Assembly (NCBI GenBank): GCA_023055355.1
Contig: JALJCS010000004.1
Span: 19,308,244-19,372,243 of the forward strand
Direction: 5' to 3'
DNA from: Agelaius tricolor
Taxonomy: Eukaryota; Chordata; Aves; Passeriformes; Icteridae
DNA length: 64,000 nucleotides
In this document: positions 1-12,818 of the stretch, in pieces
Layout of the letters: every line of letters begins with the position of its first letter
Position numbering within the stretch: the stretch's first letter is position 1
Position numbers and translations under genes: made by a program
The notes under the pieces: model-generated
Databases searched by the model: none
What the model was told of the DNA's origin: nothing
Seen by the model: the letters and a program-made list of their open reading frames with translations, nothing else

Positions 1-3000
1 ATAATCACTTCAGCCAAGGCTGTCCCAGTCTCCACATCCCACACCAGTCCTTCTTTGTCTGCTGTTTCAAGGTTCAGCAGCACCTCTTTTGTTGCTGGCT
101 TCTACACCACCAAATGCTCTGGATGTATATATAAATATATATATGTGCTCTCAAATGTATATAAGCATACAGAATGCCTTAAGACAGGAAGAAATTAAGA
201 TATAAAACTAATTGCCAAAAAGTCACCATGAATATGCCAAGCAAGTTTTTGAATGCTTGGCTTGTACTCAAGCATTCAATCACGGACTATTTTCTAGTCT
301 TGTTTATAATTTTTTTTTTTAATTCTGGCTATCTCACAGATTTGCAGGTATTTCTAAATCTTGTTTTATCCCTCAAAATTATTTTTGTCACCTTTATGCT
401 TGAAATTAATCTGAAACTATCAAAATCTTTCCCAAAAGGAGTTTTAAATTCAGTTATTACATTATGAAAACACCGTATCTTTGCAGCAATAATCATTGCC
501 TCAGCAATAAAAGAAGACACACCAGAGACGCCAAAGGTTGTACACATGCAGCAATACTCTTTCATATCAGTTAAAAAAACCACCAAACAAACAAAATCCC
601 CAAAAACACAGACAATAGACTTAATTTAGGGTCAATGAGTCTTTTTAGAATTTTTTTAAGATTCTTTCAAATTTTTTAATTGTTTTTTGAGTTTTTTAAG
701 AAGTCTTGAAAAATAGATGTGACTGGATTAACCCAACTTGAAAACAGTGAACGTGATGACCTCGATCAGGGGGACAAAAATGAGCTACTTCACACACAAA
801 ACACATATTAAAAACAGCTGCTATCATGTAAAGCATCCACTTACAGTCAGCAAGCAGTTTTTACCATAATTAATTTGAATGAGTGTTATGACTATGTAAA
901 AATGTAGCTTGGTAACTCTTTTACTTTTATCAAGCATTTCAGGAGAAGTGAGAAGAGAATGTAAAACTTTTCCTATAAATTTATAAAAGACAGCTTCCTG
1001 TTGCTTTGTCTATCACTGTTGTGTATTTAGAGTTACAATATATGAAGTGTATATATTATTTGGAATCATCAGGGTTCTCCTGCACATGTTCTATTTTTCT
1101 AAGTAGGTCAAATCTGGTTTTTGCAGTTTAAACAATTTCCCTTTATATGGAAAAATCAATATTGATTTTAAATCAGGAAAAATAATATTTCTATGCACAA
1201 AATAGTGCTGAACATAGACATTTTGATTTAAAAAGAAAAAAAAACTGCCTAAATGAAAATAGCCAGTAAGTGAAGTATTTTATCCAAAATTATGTACTTA
1301 AATTTACCATTAGCCTTAGGTCTTAAGCAATATAGTACTAATGATAGAATACTGATTGTCTATAACACACTTTAAATAAGTGGAGCAAGACCTTTACCAA
1401 ATCCAAGTCTTGCAGAGTAATAGGGAGAAAAGTGCATTTTTCTAGCCTGTAGAAAATAAAAAATTCCTTTCTTTGAGGTTTCAAACCTTTCCAAAAGGGG
1501 AGTGAGTGTCAAAGACTTGGATTTATACAGCCACCAGCTCACACCTCTATTTGCTTGCACTCATACTAACACATTAGAGGATTTAACTGGCAACACCAAA
1601 TAGCTTTCTAACCATAGCATTGCTCCTCTCTCCCAAATTGGAAAAACAACCCCAGAAAACATGCTTATAGATTTCCCTGAGGAAAAAAGCATAGATGGGG
1701 AAAACAGAGAAATCAAGGCACTCCTTTGATTCCTGCCTATTGCACACAACTGAGAATCATGCTGAACAAACATTGAGCGTTGTTTTTGTTTGGTTTTTTG
1801 CTTGTTTGTTTTTAATGGAAGTTCAAATGTGTGCAGTGATCTCTGCCTGAAGCAGTTACTCATTTGTATTCCTGTCCAATAAAAGAGTAGCAATACCTCT
1901 AGAGGCAAATGTAACTGAAGTTGCTAGAATGGTCCAGGATGAGAACAAAAAATTAGATGCAAGCCCAAATAAAGACTCAAAACAACAGCACAGTCATTCA
2001 ATTTTTCTTTTTCTGACTGTGCACAGCAGTGTAGCCAAAGAAGCTCGATCCAAAACCATTTCAAGCAGAGCAGTTTCAGAAGAAAAAAAGGCTATCAGAA
2101 GGAAAGGCCACAGCCACAAATGTAAAGTATGCTAGCTCTCTTTCATTTCCGAAAGGTCTCTGTGGAGTTTCTTACCCAAGTGTTTCTGTGTCAAGACTTG
2201 CTCCTTTCTGGCTGGAATCCGGCTGCATTTGTGTTTTTAAAATAATTTTGGATGAAAAGTGTTTGAGACACAGGTTGTTGGCTTTCACTGTTTTCCAATC
2301 AGATTGTCAATAATAAATTTTCTGAATAAATTTTTCAAGCCAGAGCACTCCCAGCAATAACAAAGGTGAGGTGTGAACACATTTGTTACACTCCTGCTTT
2401 TCAAACTTCAAAACCTTTGCATCAATTTCAGTACCATGAATAATTTTTTAAAAAAATTAAATAAATAAAATAAAACAAAATAAAATTAAACAAAACACCA
2501 AAAAAACCCACTCCACACTAAAAGAATTTTTATTGAAACATCTCATTGTTCCTTTTTTAAACTGAAAAAAATGCAACAAGGCAAGACCAAAGTAAGCCTC
2601 TTACTAAAAGTATTGTGCTAATAGCAGTGAGTTACAAAATCAATTTCTGGTCAAGAAAAAAAATTGAAATAATGGGTTGAAAAATAGACATTGGTACAAT
2701 GAACAGAATTATTCTGTCTTCATTAATAAAAATAGTGTCCCTGCATTCCTGACTCTGCCAGTTGCAGTCCACACATAACCCAGAAAAACACAGAAGTAAA
2801 ACAGAAAAAAGACAAAAAATAAGTCAGGGAATAGCTGAACAGGGAAGCCTATTTATACACAGATTCTACCCCTATTTCTTCTCTGACACAACCTGTCTTC
2901 CAACTTCATAAAACCTTTAGAGGATTAATTCCAGCAGTACCTACCATGCCACAAATGTATTCCTCAGCAGGCTGCACTCTCCTAGAATGATCAGCCAGAG

Positions 3001-3423
3001 AAGATAATTTTTTTGCATATACCTCTGTCATAAAAATCAGAAACTGAGTTGTTCCAGACCATGGAACTCTGTAGTGAATATGTTGCAGGAGATATCTGAT
3101 CTGCAAGATTTCAACAAAGAAAAGTAAATATTCTTATTAAAGAAAATGAAAAAGATATGCCTGTTAGGCTGCTGTGGGCATGCTATGCCTGAGATACCCA
3201 CAAAATCCCTCCTCTGCTCCAGGGATGTGCCCGGACTTCATTGATTCATTGATTCTTAAGTATTTCAATCTACAGTAGCTATTGATGGACGGAATGATGG
3301 GGAAATCTAAAGATCTCCATAGTTTCTTCCCTCTGCAGAAAATGTGAAGTCAGTTGCTTGTAAACTCAGTGTCTTTGGGTGCACAAAGATTTTGTATGGG
3401 CCATAAAATGGGAAATAATAAGG

Positions 3424-3454
<31 letters not shown>

Positions 3455-4204
3455 AGCCTTATATGCCAGGCTGGCATATTTTTCTTATGTTCCACCCACA
3501 CCTGGGGAGGATTTTAGACGTACCCTGCTCTCTGCACTGCCAAAGCCCTCTCTTTAAATGTCAGATGGCTTGCTAGCAGAACAGGGTATTAGAAGTTGAG
3601 TTTGAGGGCAACTAATAATGCTTGTAATAGACATGATCTCTAAAGTGAGTAAAATGGCAATTAAGTTTATGAAATGTGTAAAGCGCCAAATACATTTTAG
3701 CACAAAAAGACATTCAGAAAGATAACTTTTATTACTGTGCAGATCTCTAACAGGTCCATCAATTATAGTTTTTGAATATTGTTGAGTGATAAATCACCAT
3801 AAATGAGGGAAAACCTTTGTGGCATTTTTATCATGAATGATTACACAAGGAATGCTCTTGGGTTTACCTCCTGCCTGTGGTTTCACAGCTGAATTCTGCA
3901 CTCTAAATTAACCTCTGAGCTAGTTTCTGACACCTTGCTTCACCTTCTGCTGCCCAGGGAGGAAAAATAACAAAAAACTGCAATCAAATAATGCTGGTTG
4001 AGGACAAACTGGTATGTCTCCAGCACAAAGGAGATCTGAAATAAATTCCACCATGTGCGTGTGGTTTCCATTCCTCATATTAGACTGCTTCCTCAGGTGC
4101 AACTGGCATAGCACTCAGCCCCTCAAAGACCTTTTTCTTAAACTCAAAGCAACAGTGCCAAGCTACTCTGCATTGGAAAAATAACATCAGCCTATTACAG
4201 GATG
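1..4204. other. AT-rich intergenic DNA, no gene seen
   Basis: Open frames here are short and have no recognisable domain. Visible structure is limited to low-complexity tracts (TA-rich near 127-146, AAAT/AAAC-rich at 2440-2510) and the TA palindrome at 3418-3462. Confidence 0.6.
3418..3462. repeat. (TA)14 microsatellite flanked by inverted arms
   Basis: Fourteen TA units (3427-3454) are bracketed by ATAAGGC on the left and the complement GCCTTAT on the right. Apart from one extra C on the left, the whole 45-base unit is self-complementary and could form a hairpin or cruciform. Confidence 0.9.
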
Positions 4205-4806
4205 AGACTGGTCACGTCACATACAGGGACAAAGCAGAAGGGTTAATGCCTTCTCTGCCTCTGTCTTCAACACAGATGACAGACCAGTGCCCTCAGCTGA
4301 AAGACCCTGACTACAAGCGTGATCATTCCCCAGCTGACTCTGAAATTGTGGGATATTTGCTGGTCCAGCTGGATCCTATATGGTTAAGGGCACTGATGGT
4401 ATTCTCAAAGAGCTGGCTAATGCCATTGCAAAACCTCTCTCAAAGATTTTTGAGTTGCCTTGGGAATCCAGAGAGGTCTCTGAAGCTAACTCGAAGCTGG
4501 CAAACATTTTCCTGATTTTCAAGAAGGGCAAGAAGGAGGAGCTCAGAAATGGAAGGCCTGTCAGCCTTGCTCCAGTGGAGAAGATTATTCTGGGGATGCT
4601 GAAAAACACCTGAAAGACAACATAGTCATTGGTCACAGCCAGCACAGCTCATGAGAGGGAAGTCCTGCTTATCAATCTGGTTTCCTTTCATGACTAGGTA
4701 ACCCACCCAGCTGACCAAGGGAAGCCAGTAAAGTTTTTGATACTGTCTCTCACAGGATCCTTCTGGACCTAATGTGCAGCCCAGAGCTGGATAAACACAT
4801 CATGGG

Positions 4807-5088
4807 ATGGGTGAGCAGCTGGTCACAGGTCAGGCACAAAGGGTTACAGTGAATGGGGTGACATCAGACTGGGGACCTGGCACTGCTGGGGTTCCACAGG
4901 GCCCCATCCTCAGCCCTCTGCTCTTCAACATCTTCATAAATGACCTGGACACGGAACTGGAAGGGATACTGAGCAAGTTTGCAGATGATACAAAAATGGG
5001 AGGAGCTGCTGACTCCCTCCGGGGCAGGGAGAGGCCCTGCAGAGAGACCTCCACAAATTGGGGGTCTGGGCAATCACCAGCCATATGA
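4807..5088 (+). pseudogene. CR1 reverse-transcriptase fragment
   Basis: This open frame of 93 codons contains the RT palm motifs of CR1 ORF2: VPQG near residue 29 and FADD near residue 58. Both aspartates of the catalytic pair are kept. The reading frame is lost both upstream and downstream, so it is a dead fragment rather than a gene. Confidence 0.85.
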
Positions 5089-5412
5089 AGCTCAACCGGG
5101 GAAAGTGCTGGAATCTGCATCTGGGATGGGGCAACCCTGGATGTATGGACAGACTGGGAATGAGGTGCTGTAAGCAGTGCCATGGAAAGGGACCTGGGGG
5201 TCCTGGCAAGTTGAACATGGGTCAGCAGCGCCCTGGCAGCCAGGAGGGCCAACCCTGTCCTGGGGGGCATCAGGCACAGCATCACAGCTGGGCAAGGGAG
5301 GGGATTGTCCTGCTCTGCTCTGAGCTGGGGCAGCCTCACCTCCAGTGCTGGGGGCTGGTTTAGGCACCACAATATGGGATAGATATTAAGCTATTAGAAA
5401 GGGTCAAAAAAG

Positions 5413-5739
5413 ATGGAGGGGAAGCTATATGAAGAGTGGCTGAGGTCACTTGGTCTGTTCTGCATGAAGACTGAGGACAGACCTCACTGCAGTTACAACT
5501 TCCTCATGAGTGGAAGAGGAGGGGCAGGCACCAATTTCTTCTCTGTGGTGGCCCGTGACAGAACCCCAGAGAATGGTCTGAAGTTCTCTTGGGGGAGGTT
5601 TAGGTTGGATGTTAGAAAAAGGTTCTTCACTCAGAGGGTGGTTAAGCACTGGAACAAGATCCCTAAGGAAAAAGTCACAGCACCAAGTCTGACAGAGTTC
5701 AAGAAGGATTTGGGAAATTACCTCAGGCACATGGTGTGA
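5413..5739 (+). pseudogene. CR1 ORF2 C-terminal fragment
   Basis: This 108-codon frame carries the conserved CR1 terminal block, with arginine-rich FRLDVRKRFFTQRVVKHWN followed by a PSLTEFKKDLGNYL segment. It stops about 75 bases before the octamer tail, as in CR1 elements. It has no independent start and belongs to the same dead element. Confidence 0.75.
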
Positions 5740-7211
5740 CCCTTGAGTATGGTGCTGTGCATGAGCAGAAGCTGGACTCGATCACCCTTGCAGATCTCTT
5801 TCAACTCATCTTATTCTGTGATTCTGTGATTCTGCATTTTGCCTGGGAAAATTAGAATCTGGATTGAGCCAAAGATTGTGAGTGGAAGACTGTTTAGAAA
5901 TTTTTCCTTGCTTCCACTTATATCTTTCTTCTACTTTGTATACTTTGTGTACTAAAAGCAACCAATAACAAGTCCACCAAGAAAGTAATGTAGTAGCACC
6001 AAGTAGTTCTTTTCATCCTCAGGACAGAATTCAAAAGATTCTTTTTATTACCAGACTTTACCACCTGACTAGGCCATTTTGCAGTCTTGAAGAGAACCCT
6101 AACACTGAAACATTAAAGCTATATGGTGGTTTTTCAATGCCTGAAACTGATTCACAGAAGAGATCAGCATTCCTGTATACCTCTGCCACCAGAGACTCAG
6201 CCATTTGGACAAACATAGACTATTGTTATTGCTTTCTTTAAAAACAGACTTTTCCTTCTCGCACTGTACACAGCTGTTGCTGTATTTCAGATTCACTGTC
6301 TGACTAGAAACAATCCTCTGATTTTACATGACACATTAATCCCAGAAAGTCCTTGTACCACTGCAGGGCATATTCACTGAGTTGTCTTGGGCAGGGTCTG
6401 AAGTCAGGGCAGCAATGAGTGTACCCCAGTTTCCATGTGGACACACAAACTGCCTCTCTCCGAAGCTCTCTGCAAATGCTGGCTGTGAGCTGCAGAGCCT
6501 TCACCAAACGTGGGTACTGGGAGCAATGTACCCAGTGCCTGCCCGGGGGGAGCACACTGGAATCATTCCAGAGACACAATAATGCTTACAAACAATGACT
6601 CCAGCATTTCCAGGTAAACGATTCCCAGGTTTCTTGAGCACTTATCACATTGTTTCTATCTGTTTGGGGGAATATATGCAAACATTGTACTCTGATTTGG
6701 TAACCTGTTTTTCCTCATATTTCCTGAAATCAAAATTCTGATTATTTTTTCCTGACTAGAATCTGAAGGCAATTTCACAAATATTAGAGCACTTTTGAGG
6801 AAATTAGGAACTTCCAGCTGTGGGAAGGGGAGAGGCAAATGTAGAGTTTTTCCCATGACATCAGAATACTTGGGGATAAAAAAAAATTTCATTACCCCAG
6901 TATAAATTAAAAACAGAAATTGACTGTTCAGGTGATCAGAAAAAGGATACACTTGTAGAGTAAATCCTCTCATATTTACCATGCTTAGTTCGCAGTTTAG
7001 AGTTTCAACCAAAACTTGGATTTTAGCAGCTATGGTACAGGCAATAGCCTGCTTTTATTAAATGTTTCCACCAGTTCTCAAAACAGAATTTGGGGTGTTA
7101 GTGCTTCAGGATGACTAAAGCACATGAAAGCCAGAGCAACCCTGTTAGGTAGAAAAGCAAATTACTCTTTTAGGAAGGCGTAAAAACTGACTTTATATGC
7201 CCATGTGTGCG

Positions 7212-7229
7212 CACACACACACACACACA
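7212..7229. repeat. (CA)9 microsatellite
   Basis: Nine CA units follow TGTGTGCG, so the junction itself is partly palindromic. Confidence 0.9.
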
Positions 7230-10200
7230 TAAAGTGTTTTATTTATATATTCATTAATGTAAATATTTATCTATCTAATTGCAAGTCTTTGTCATTTTGT
7301 TCTGAATTTAATAGAGACAAAGACAGAATTTTAAAAAGTAAGCAAAATACAATGTGAAGACATTTTTACTGAAGAGAAACAGCAAAGTTCTTTCTAGTCC
7401 TAGAGCTGCTGCAAGTGCCATATGGGAACCTTTATTGTTCTTAGCATCCTCAGTTAAAGTGTGGATTGCAATAAGTAACAGCTGCATGGGAGGTGAATCG
7501 GGAAGTCAGAGGGGAAGTTTTTAATATTTTCTGGGAATGTTGACTGTACCAGAGAAGGCTAAAGCAGTGCTCCTAGATGCTGGGAGGACTGCAGTGGCTG
7601 CAGTGGGAGGATACTTGCTCTTGTAATTAAAGAGGTGTAGCAGAGGGAATCTTTCTATCATTCCCCCATGGAGAAATATTGCCTTTGAAAGACGTATGGT
7701 TGCCAGGAGCCAGGGCTCCAGCAGTACAAAAATTTTCCTTTCCCAGCGTGACTCAGCATTAAGAGCATCATAATTGAGTACTCACAGTATTAAAAGGAAG
7801 AAAAAAGTTCATCTGCGATCTGATCCAAAGCACATTGATGTTAATGGAAAAAATCCCACTGATTCCAATGAGATTATGGTCAGACAATAGCATATTTAGA
7901 CAAAATTTTAAAAAAATCTTTAGTTGTGGAATTGCTATTTTCAACAACCAAAGGCAGGTCAGGGAATTATGTAAGGGTGAATTTGTGTATAAATTACCTT
8001 CTCAGTCCAGAGACAGTAATAGTAATAGAATATTTTAGTTTTCTAGTGTTTATGTTTTCCCAGTGTTTACGTTCATTCAAATACAAGCTAATGGAAAAAA
8101 TAGCAGAGTCTTGTAAAAGTGATCTCTTTAGCTGATAAGAGAACCATCAAGTGACTTAAAAGCACAGAACTCTTGTAGAGGGAAGTAGAGAATCTCTCAT
8201 GGGACAAAGGGTGGGAAGCAAAAAAGGACTGTTGATATACAGACACAGAAATGAGAGGTCAATGAGTATACAGGAAGATGAGAGTAGATAAGTTTTTATT
8301 AGAGAAAGAAAAAAGAGAAAAGAAAGAAAATTCTACAGAAATAAAAGTCCATTTGACATGCTTAGAGAGGAAAAAAACAAAGATACAATGGGATTTTTTC
8401 CTTACATATACTTAGACTGTATAGGAGAGAAAAAAGGAGAGAAAACAGTGTCAGCTGAAGCAGCTGCACAACACTTTCGTCAGAGCAGTGAGATCACCAA
8501 ATCTGGGAAAAAACTTAGCAGGGAAAACACCTCTAGATGATGTGCTATGGGTAAGATTATAGGAAGATTTTGTAATATTAAAGCAAAACCTCTGGTGATA
8601 AACAAGAACATGGGATGAGCCATTATACTCAAAACTGGGTTTAGATTCCCTCATAATAAAGGGTATAGTATACCTGAAGTTACTGTCAAAGGTTTGTTGT
8701 GCAGTGAGATTTTGCATTGCTTTATTATAGTTATTAATTATCTATCTAATATGTTTTCTTCCTCAAATACAAAGGGCACAAGGCTGAATCTTGAGTCAAA
8801 CCTGGTGACATAGTTTTCAAAACCAAAGGCCTTGGCTGGGTCTATTCTAAATGGTTTAAGCATATGTCTTGCAGTATACAATATTTTCACCTATTCTTGA
8901 CTTGGTTTGAGGGTATTTTTTAGAAGGTAAGGGTTTAATCACTCAGCCTTACTTAAGAGCAGTGCAAGAATGCAGCTAGTGGTATCTCAGCAGGATTTCC
9001 TAAGGGGGAGTCAAAACTTCATATCTTTGCTAAAAGGAAACTGTAGATTGATCTGTCAGCAGAATGTACTAGATCTAAGCCTTTGATGGACCTCAATTTC
9101 TAAGATCAATGAGCTTGATCTACAGTAACTACACCCACCAACCCACCAACACAACTTCGACAAATGCAAACAACCAACCCCTCCACACTCAATTTCCCAT
9201 CTGGTGCTCAGAAAGGAAGTTATCATTAGATCACGGTTACTGGGTCGCTGCGGATCTGTCTGGTAATATACTCTACAGAAGCTTTCCAGCCTTAGTGCAG
9301 GCCAAATTTATTCCCTTTACACTAACTCTTGCCTACTTTTCATTGTCAAATAAACACTAGATGGCATAGAAAGAGTACCATAGCAAATGAAAGCATGCTG
9401 TATGTATACTATAGCTGTGTCATCACGTTTGCATATACGTCCCTATGCTGAAGAATAAGAATAAAAATATCATATCTCACTTTTGAGAAATAGTCATTTC
9501 TCATTAACACTCCAATGGTGATAATGATTACCAGAAAGTTCAACAGATTCACAACTGAACTGACAGTGGATCTTCTAAAAAGGAAGACTATTGCATACTG
9601 GACCATCTCTTTTTCCAGGTGAACTACAAGTAGTAGGATGAAGTGCAGTTGTCCAATATGGAGGTGAAAAATATGTGAATGACCATTACCAGACCTGCAT
9701 CCAAGTGATGAGTACAGCTAAGAGAGGGAAGTTTATATTTTGGTTATTTCTGTGTTCTGAGAATAGAATTTTAAAAAGCTTCACCTATGTTTACAACACC
9801 TTCTCTCTTTCCATTTATAACAAAGTGCTGATGCTCCCAGAAACACCACTCAAATGTAGACCACCTAATTAATTATGGGTGGTCCATATCCATTATTATA
9901 ATTTTCCTTTTGGAAAACTAGAAACAGCATAAGAGCAGATAATCACTCATGAAATTAAGGATGTAAAGATCAGCATGCATACATTTCTGCTGGGAGGCGG
10001 TAACACTGGCTAGAGTTCTTACACAAGTTTGTAGCGCATCTTCAATATTTCCTGAGTTAAAGGGCAGATCAGCACTCCAGCAGAGGAGGAGTTTTCTAAA
10101 CAATAAATGGCAGGAAAAATCCTTATTAAACATGCTTTTGTATCATGGGTAATTATAATAAGAGTTTTCACTGTTAGTCTCTCAGAGTCTTTGTTGTGTG

Positions 10201-12639
10201 AATGGGAAAAGAAAAAATCTTAAGGATTTCTACACATGTAATCATAAAGGAACAGAATTTATTCTAGTGCAATTACTAAATGGTTGCCTTGTTTACCCTT
10301 AATATTCTCTCTTCCTCTTCAATCAAGACAGAGCAAAGAAATTTAGTCCTGAAGCAACATCTCTTTTTTTGTGGAAGTTTGATTTCCTCCTATGAGCAGG
10401 TTTCCCCGTGTCTAACAGAGCAAAGTGGAGAAAACAACTGTTTCAACTTTAACCCAAATACCATCCCAGAGATATTGCAGCAGCTTATACTTAAGTCATA
10501 ACTTCCCAGTGCAAGAATCTCCCCTCAAATTCTTTATAAAATTTAAGGACTAGAATAATATTACCTTAAAAAATCCAATCTTTAATCTGTTCCTTGATCT
10601 GTGTTCTCATTCTTACATTAGCCCGTATTTAACTTCTGGCCTCAAGTTTGTGATTTATTTATGTATTCTGAGAAAAAAATTGATATCATTCTAAAATTGG
10701 CTCATTGAAAATACTAAGCATATTATTTTTATTATTATTCAGGAAGGCTTAGAGAGATAGATAACGTGAAATTTTAAAGTTTCTCTCTATTATTTAGAGA
10801 GTGTATGAAAACAAATCTTCAGCCTATATTAGTTCTGTTATATTCACTAAGTTTTCCTACATTTGGTTCTTTATAAAAGTAATATTCATTTAAAAAAAAA
10901 AATTAAAGCAAAACCTAAGGATCTGTATGGAAAGAGTTGTAATAGTTTGACATGACAGATAAAAAATTATTTTTCTAAATAAAATAAAGACTGTATGTAC
11001 CAAGATTTTTTAATGCCCTCATACAATAATCTAAAAGCCTCTATTTTTTTCTCCTTAAACAAAACAAATATACCAAAGGAGACCCCACAATATTATATTT
11101 ATGCTGTGAAATATACTCAGCATAACTAGGTAAAGCCACTACAGAATTTTCCTAATGGCTGAGATCTCAAAAAAAATCACAATTGCAACTGACACTAATT
11201 GGGGCCCTTACTGGCAGCCTGAACAAAGAGACCATGGCTTAGTCAAACATAGCTACTGATCCTTAACCCTGGAGGAAGTCTCTCTGGGTCATTGTTCCTA
11301 TATATCATTTGAACTGCATGGTCAGGCTTGTTTTACAAGACAGCCAGTGCCTGTTTTACATCTGTACTTTCAGTACGTTTCTGTCTTTCCCTTGCTTCTT
11401 AAAAAGCATCTGTTTACTACACTGATAATGTAGGTGTGCCCTAATCACCTAAATTGTACAGAAAGGGGAAAAGAATGGGAATTTTGATAGCACAGCATAT
11501 GGAAACTTTTAATACTGTGCATACTCTAAAAAGCAAACAAATACTTTGCTATAAATTAGAAGATGAAGAGTAGATTAGTGTGGTGCAATAAATCATAGAT
11601 GACAGAGAGCCAAGGGGAGAAAACTCTTCACCGGCTGATTGGGAGATACCTGTCAAGTTACTGAAGTCTGATTCTGTCAAATGATCTGCAAACCCCTGTT
11701 ATCCTTTAAGTCTCTGTAACTGTAATTTAGGATGGAACATATCAGCCCCAAGGATGCAAATTATGTTCTCTTTCAAACACTAGGATGTCACCCACAAGTG
11801 ATTGCACAATTCTATCAGTAAAATGCTTTAATCTAATTCAGAGCATCTTTGTGGATGTTTTTCCCCATCTTCTTCTAAATCCACGTAAAGAGAACAATCT
11901 TAGGAAACAAATTCCTCACATTAAATACAGCCCACTGAAATAAATCTGTTTGAGAGAGTTGGAAGAATATGATCTGGCATAGCAAATCTCATAATTTGCT
12001 ATGTCACAGTGAGATCAGATGTTGTTTGAGATAAATCAACATAGACTCTACCAAATTAAGCCTGCTTCTGATCAACAAGAAGTAAAAGGTTTACCTCCTC
12101 AGACTCTGTATTCACCAGCTATACAGGGGATCCTGCTGTGGACCAGCTCTGTGGGTCAGTACAAAACCCACATCACCCTGAGATGAATCCACCATTCCTT
12201 ATTCTGCAGACAAGTCTCAAGTTTCAACGTCAACCTAAATTTCTGTGCTCAAGTTCAAAGCAATTGATAAAACATTTACTTAATACAGTGAGAAATGTGC
12301 TAATAAGTACATTCTGCTTCTCATTATCTAAAAATATTTAATGATGTCATCACAATTATCTTAGGTATGCAATGGATTCTACAAGGAATTTCAAATAATT
12401 GCTTTTGCAGTTATCCTTGTATTGGAGTTAATTTAAGCATAATTTCTCTTAAAATATTTACAAAAAAGTGGAAAGAATTTTCTTGGTTCAGCAGCTTAAA
12501 AATACATTAAACCTTCATAGATTAGCACATAACTTTAAATAACAAAGACGTTGCATCTGTAAATGATGTGTGTTCTTATCCTTCTCAGGTTTTAGGGCAG
12601 GGCTTCAGAATCCTTGGTTTAGGTTTTTTCTGTTATGTT

Positions 12640-12790
12640 TTTGTTTTCTTTTTTGCTTTTTTTTCTCTTACTTTTTATTTTCTCTTTTTTTGGGGGGGGG
12701 GTGGGGTTTGGGTTGGTTTTGTTTTGTTTTTTGGGGGACTGGGAGCTTGTGGGTTTTGGGGTTCTTTCTTTTTTTTTTTTCCTTTTATTT
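12640..12790. repeat. T/G-rich low-complexity tract with G-quadruplex potential
   Basis: The plus strand is almost entirely T and G. A run of ten G (12692-12701) is followed by single T, GGGG, TTT and GGG (to 12712), which satisfies a G-quadruplex pattern. Overlapping Phe/Leu/Gly-rich open frames here are compositional artefacts. Confidence 0.8.
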
Positions 12791-12800
12791 AAACAACACT

Positions 12801-12818
12801 TGCTCCATCTAGTGGCAG
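12801..12818 (-). promoter_or_regulatory. Candidate CTCF binding motif
   Basis: On the minus strand the sequence reads CTGCCACTAGATGGAGCA. It matches the CTCF core CCASYAGRKGGCRS at all but one position (A where C is usual after GG). Occupancy cannot be judged from sequence. Confidence 0.4.

Larger units (their letters stand above)
4205..5836 (+). mobile_element. CR1 LINE copy, 5'-truncated, with RT and C-terminal ORF2 remnants
   Basis: This is a non-LTR retrotransposon of the avian CR1 family in plus orientation. Part of the reverse transcriptase is readable at 4807-5037, with [13 protein letters not shown] (from 4888) and the catalytic FADD box at 4978-4989. An earlier RT fragment is readable at 4380-4613 in another frame. 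The ORF2 C-terminus is readable at 5413-5739 (RFFTQRVVKHWNKIP and FKKDLGNYL). The element ends in repeated attctgtg units (about 5813-5836), the CR1 tail. Frameshifts and stops separate the segments, so it cannot make a full protein. The 5' edge is approximate. Confidence 0.93.

Noticed and set aside
4830..5372. 180-codon minus-strand open frame
   Set aside because: It is the antisense of the CR1 reverse-transcriptase region and has no independent coding character.
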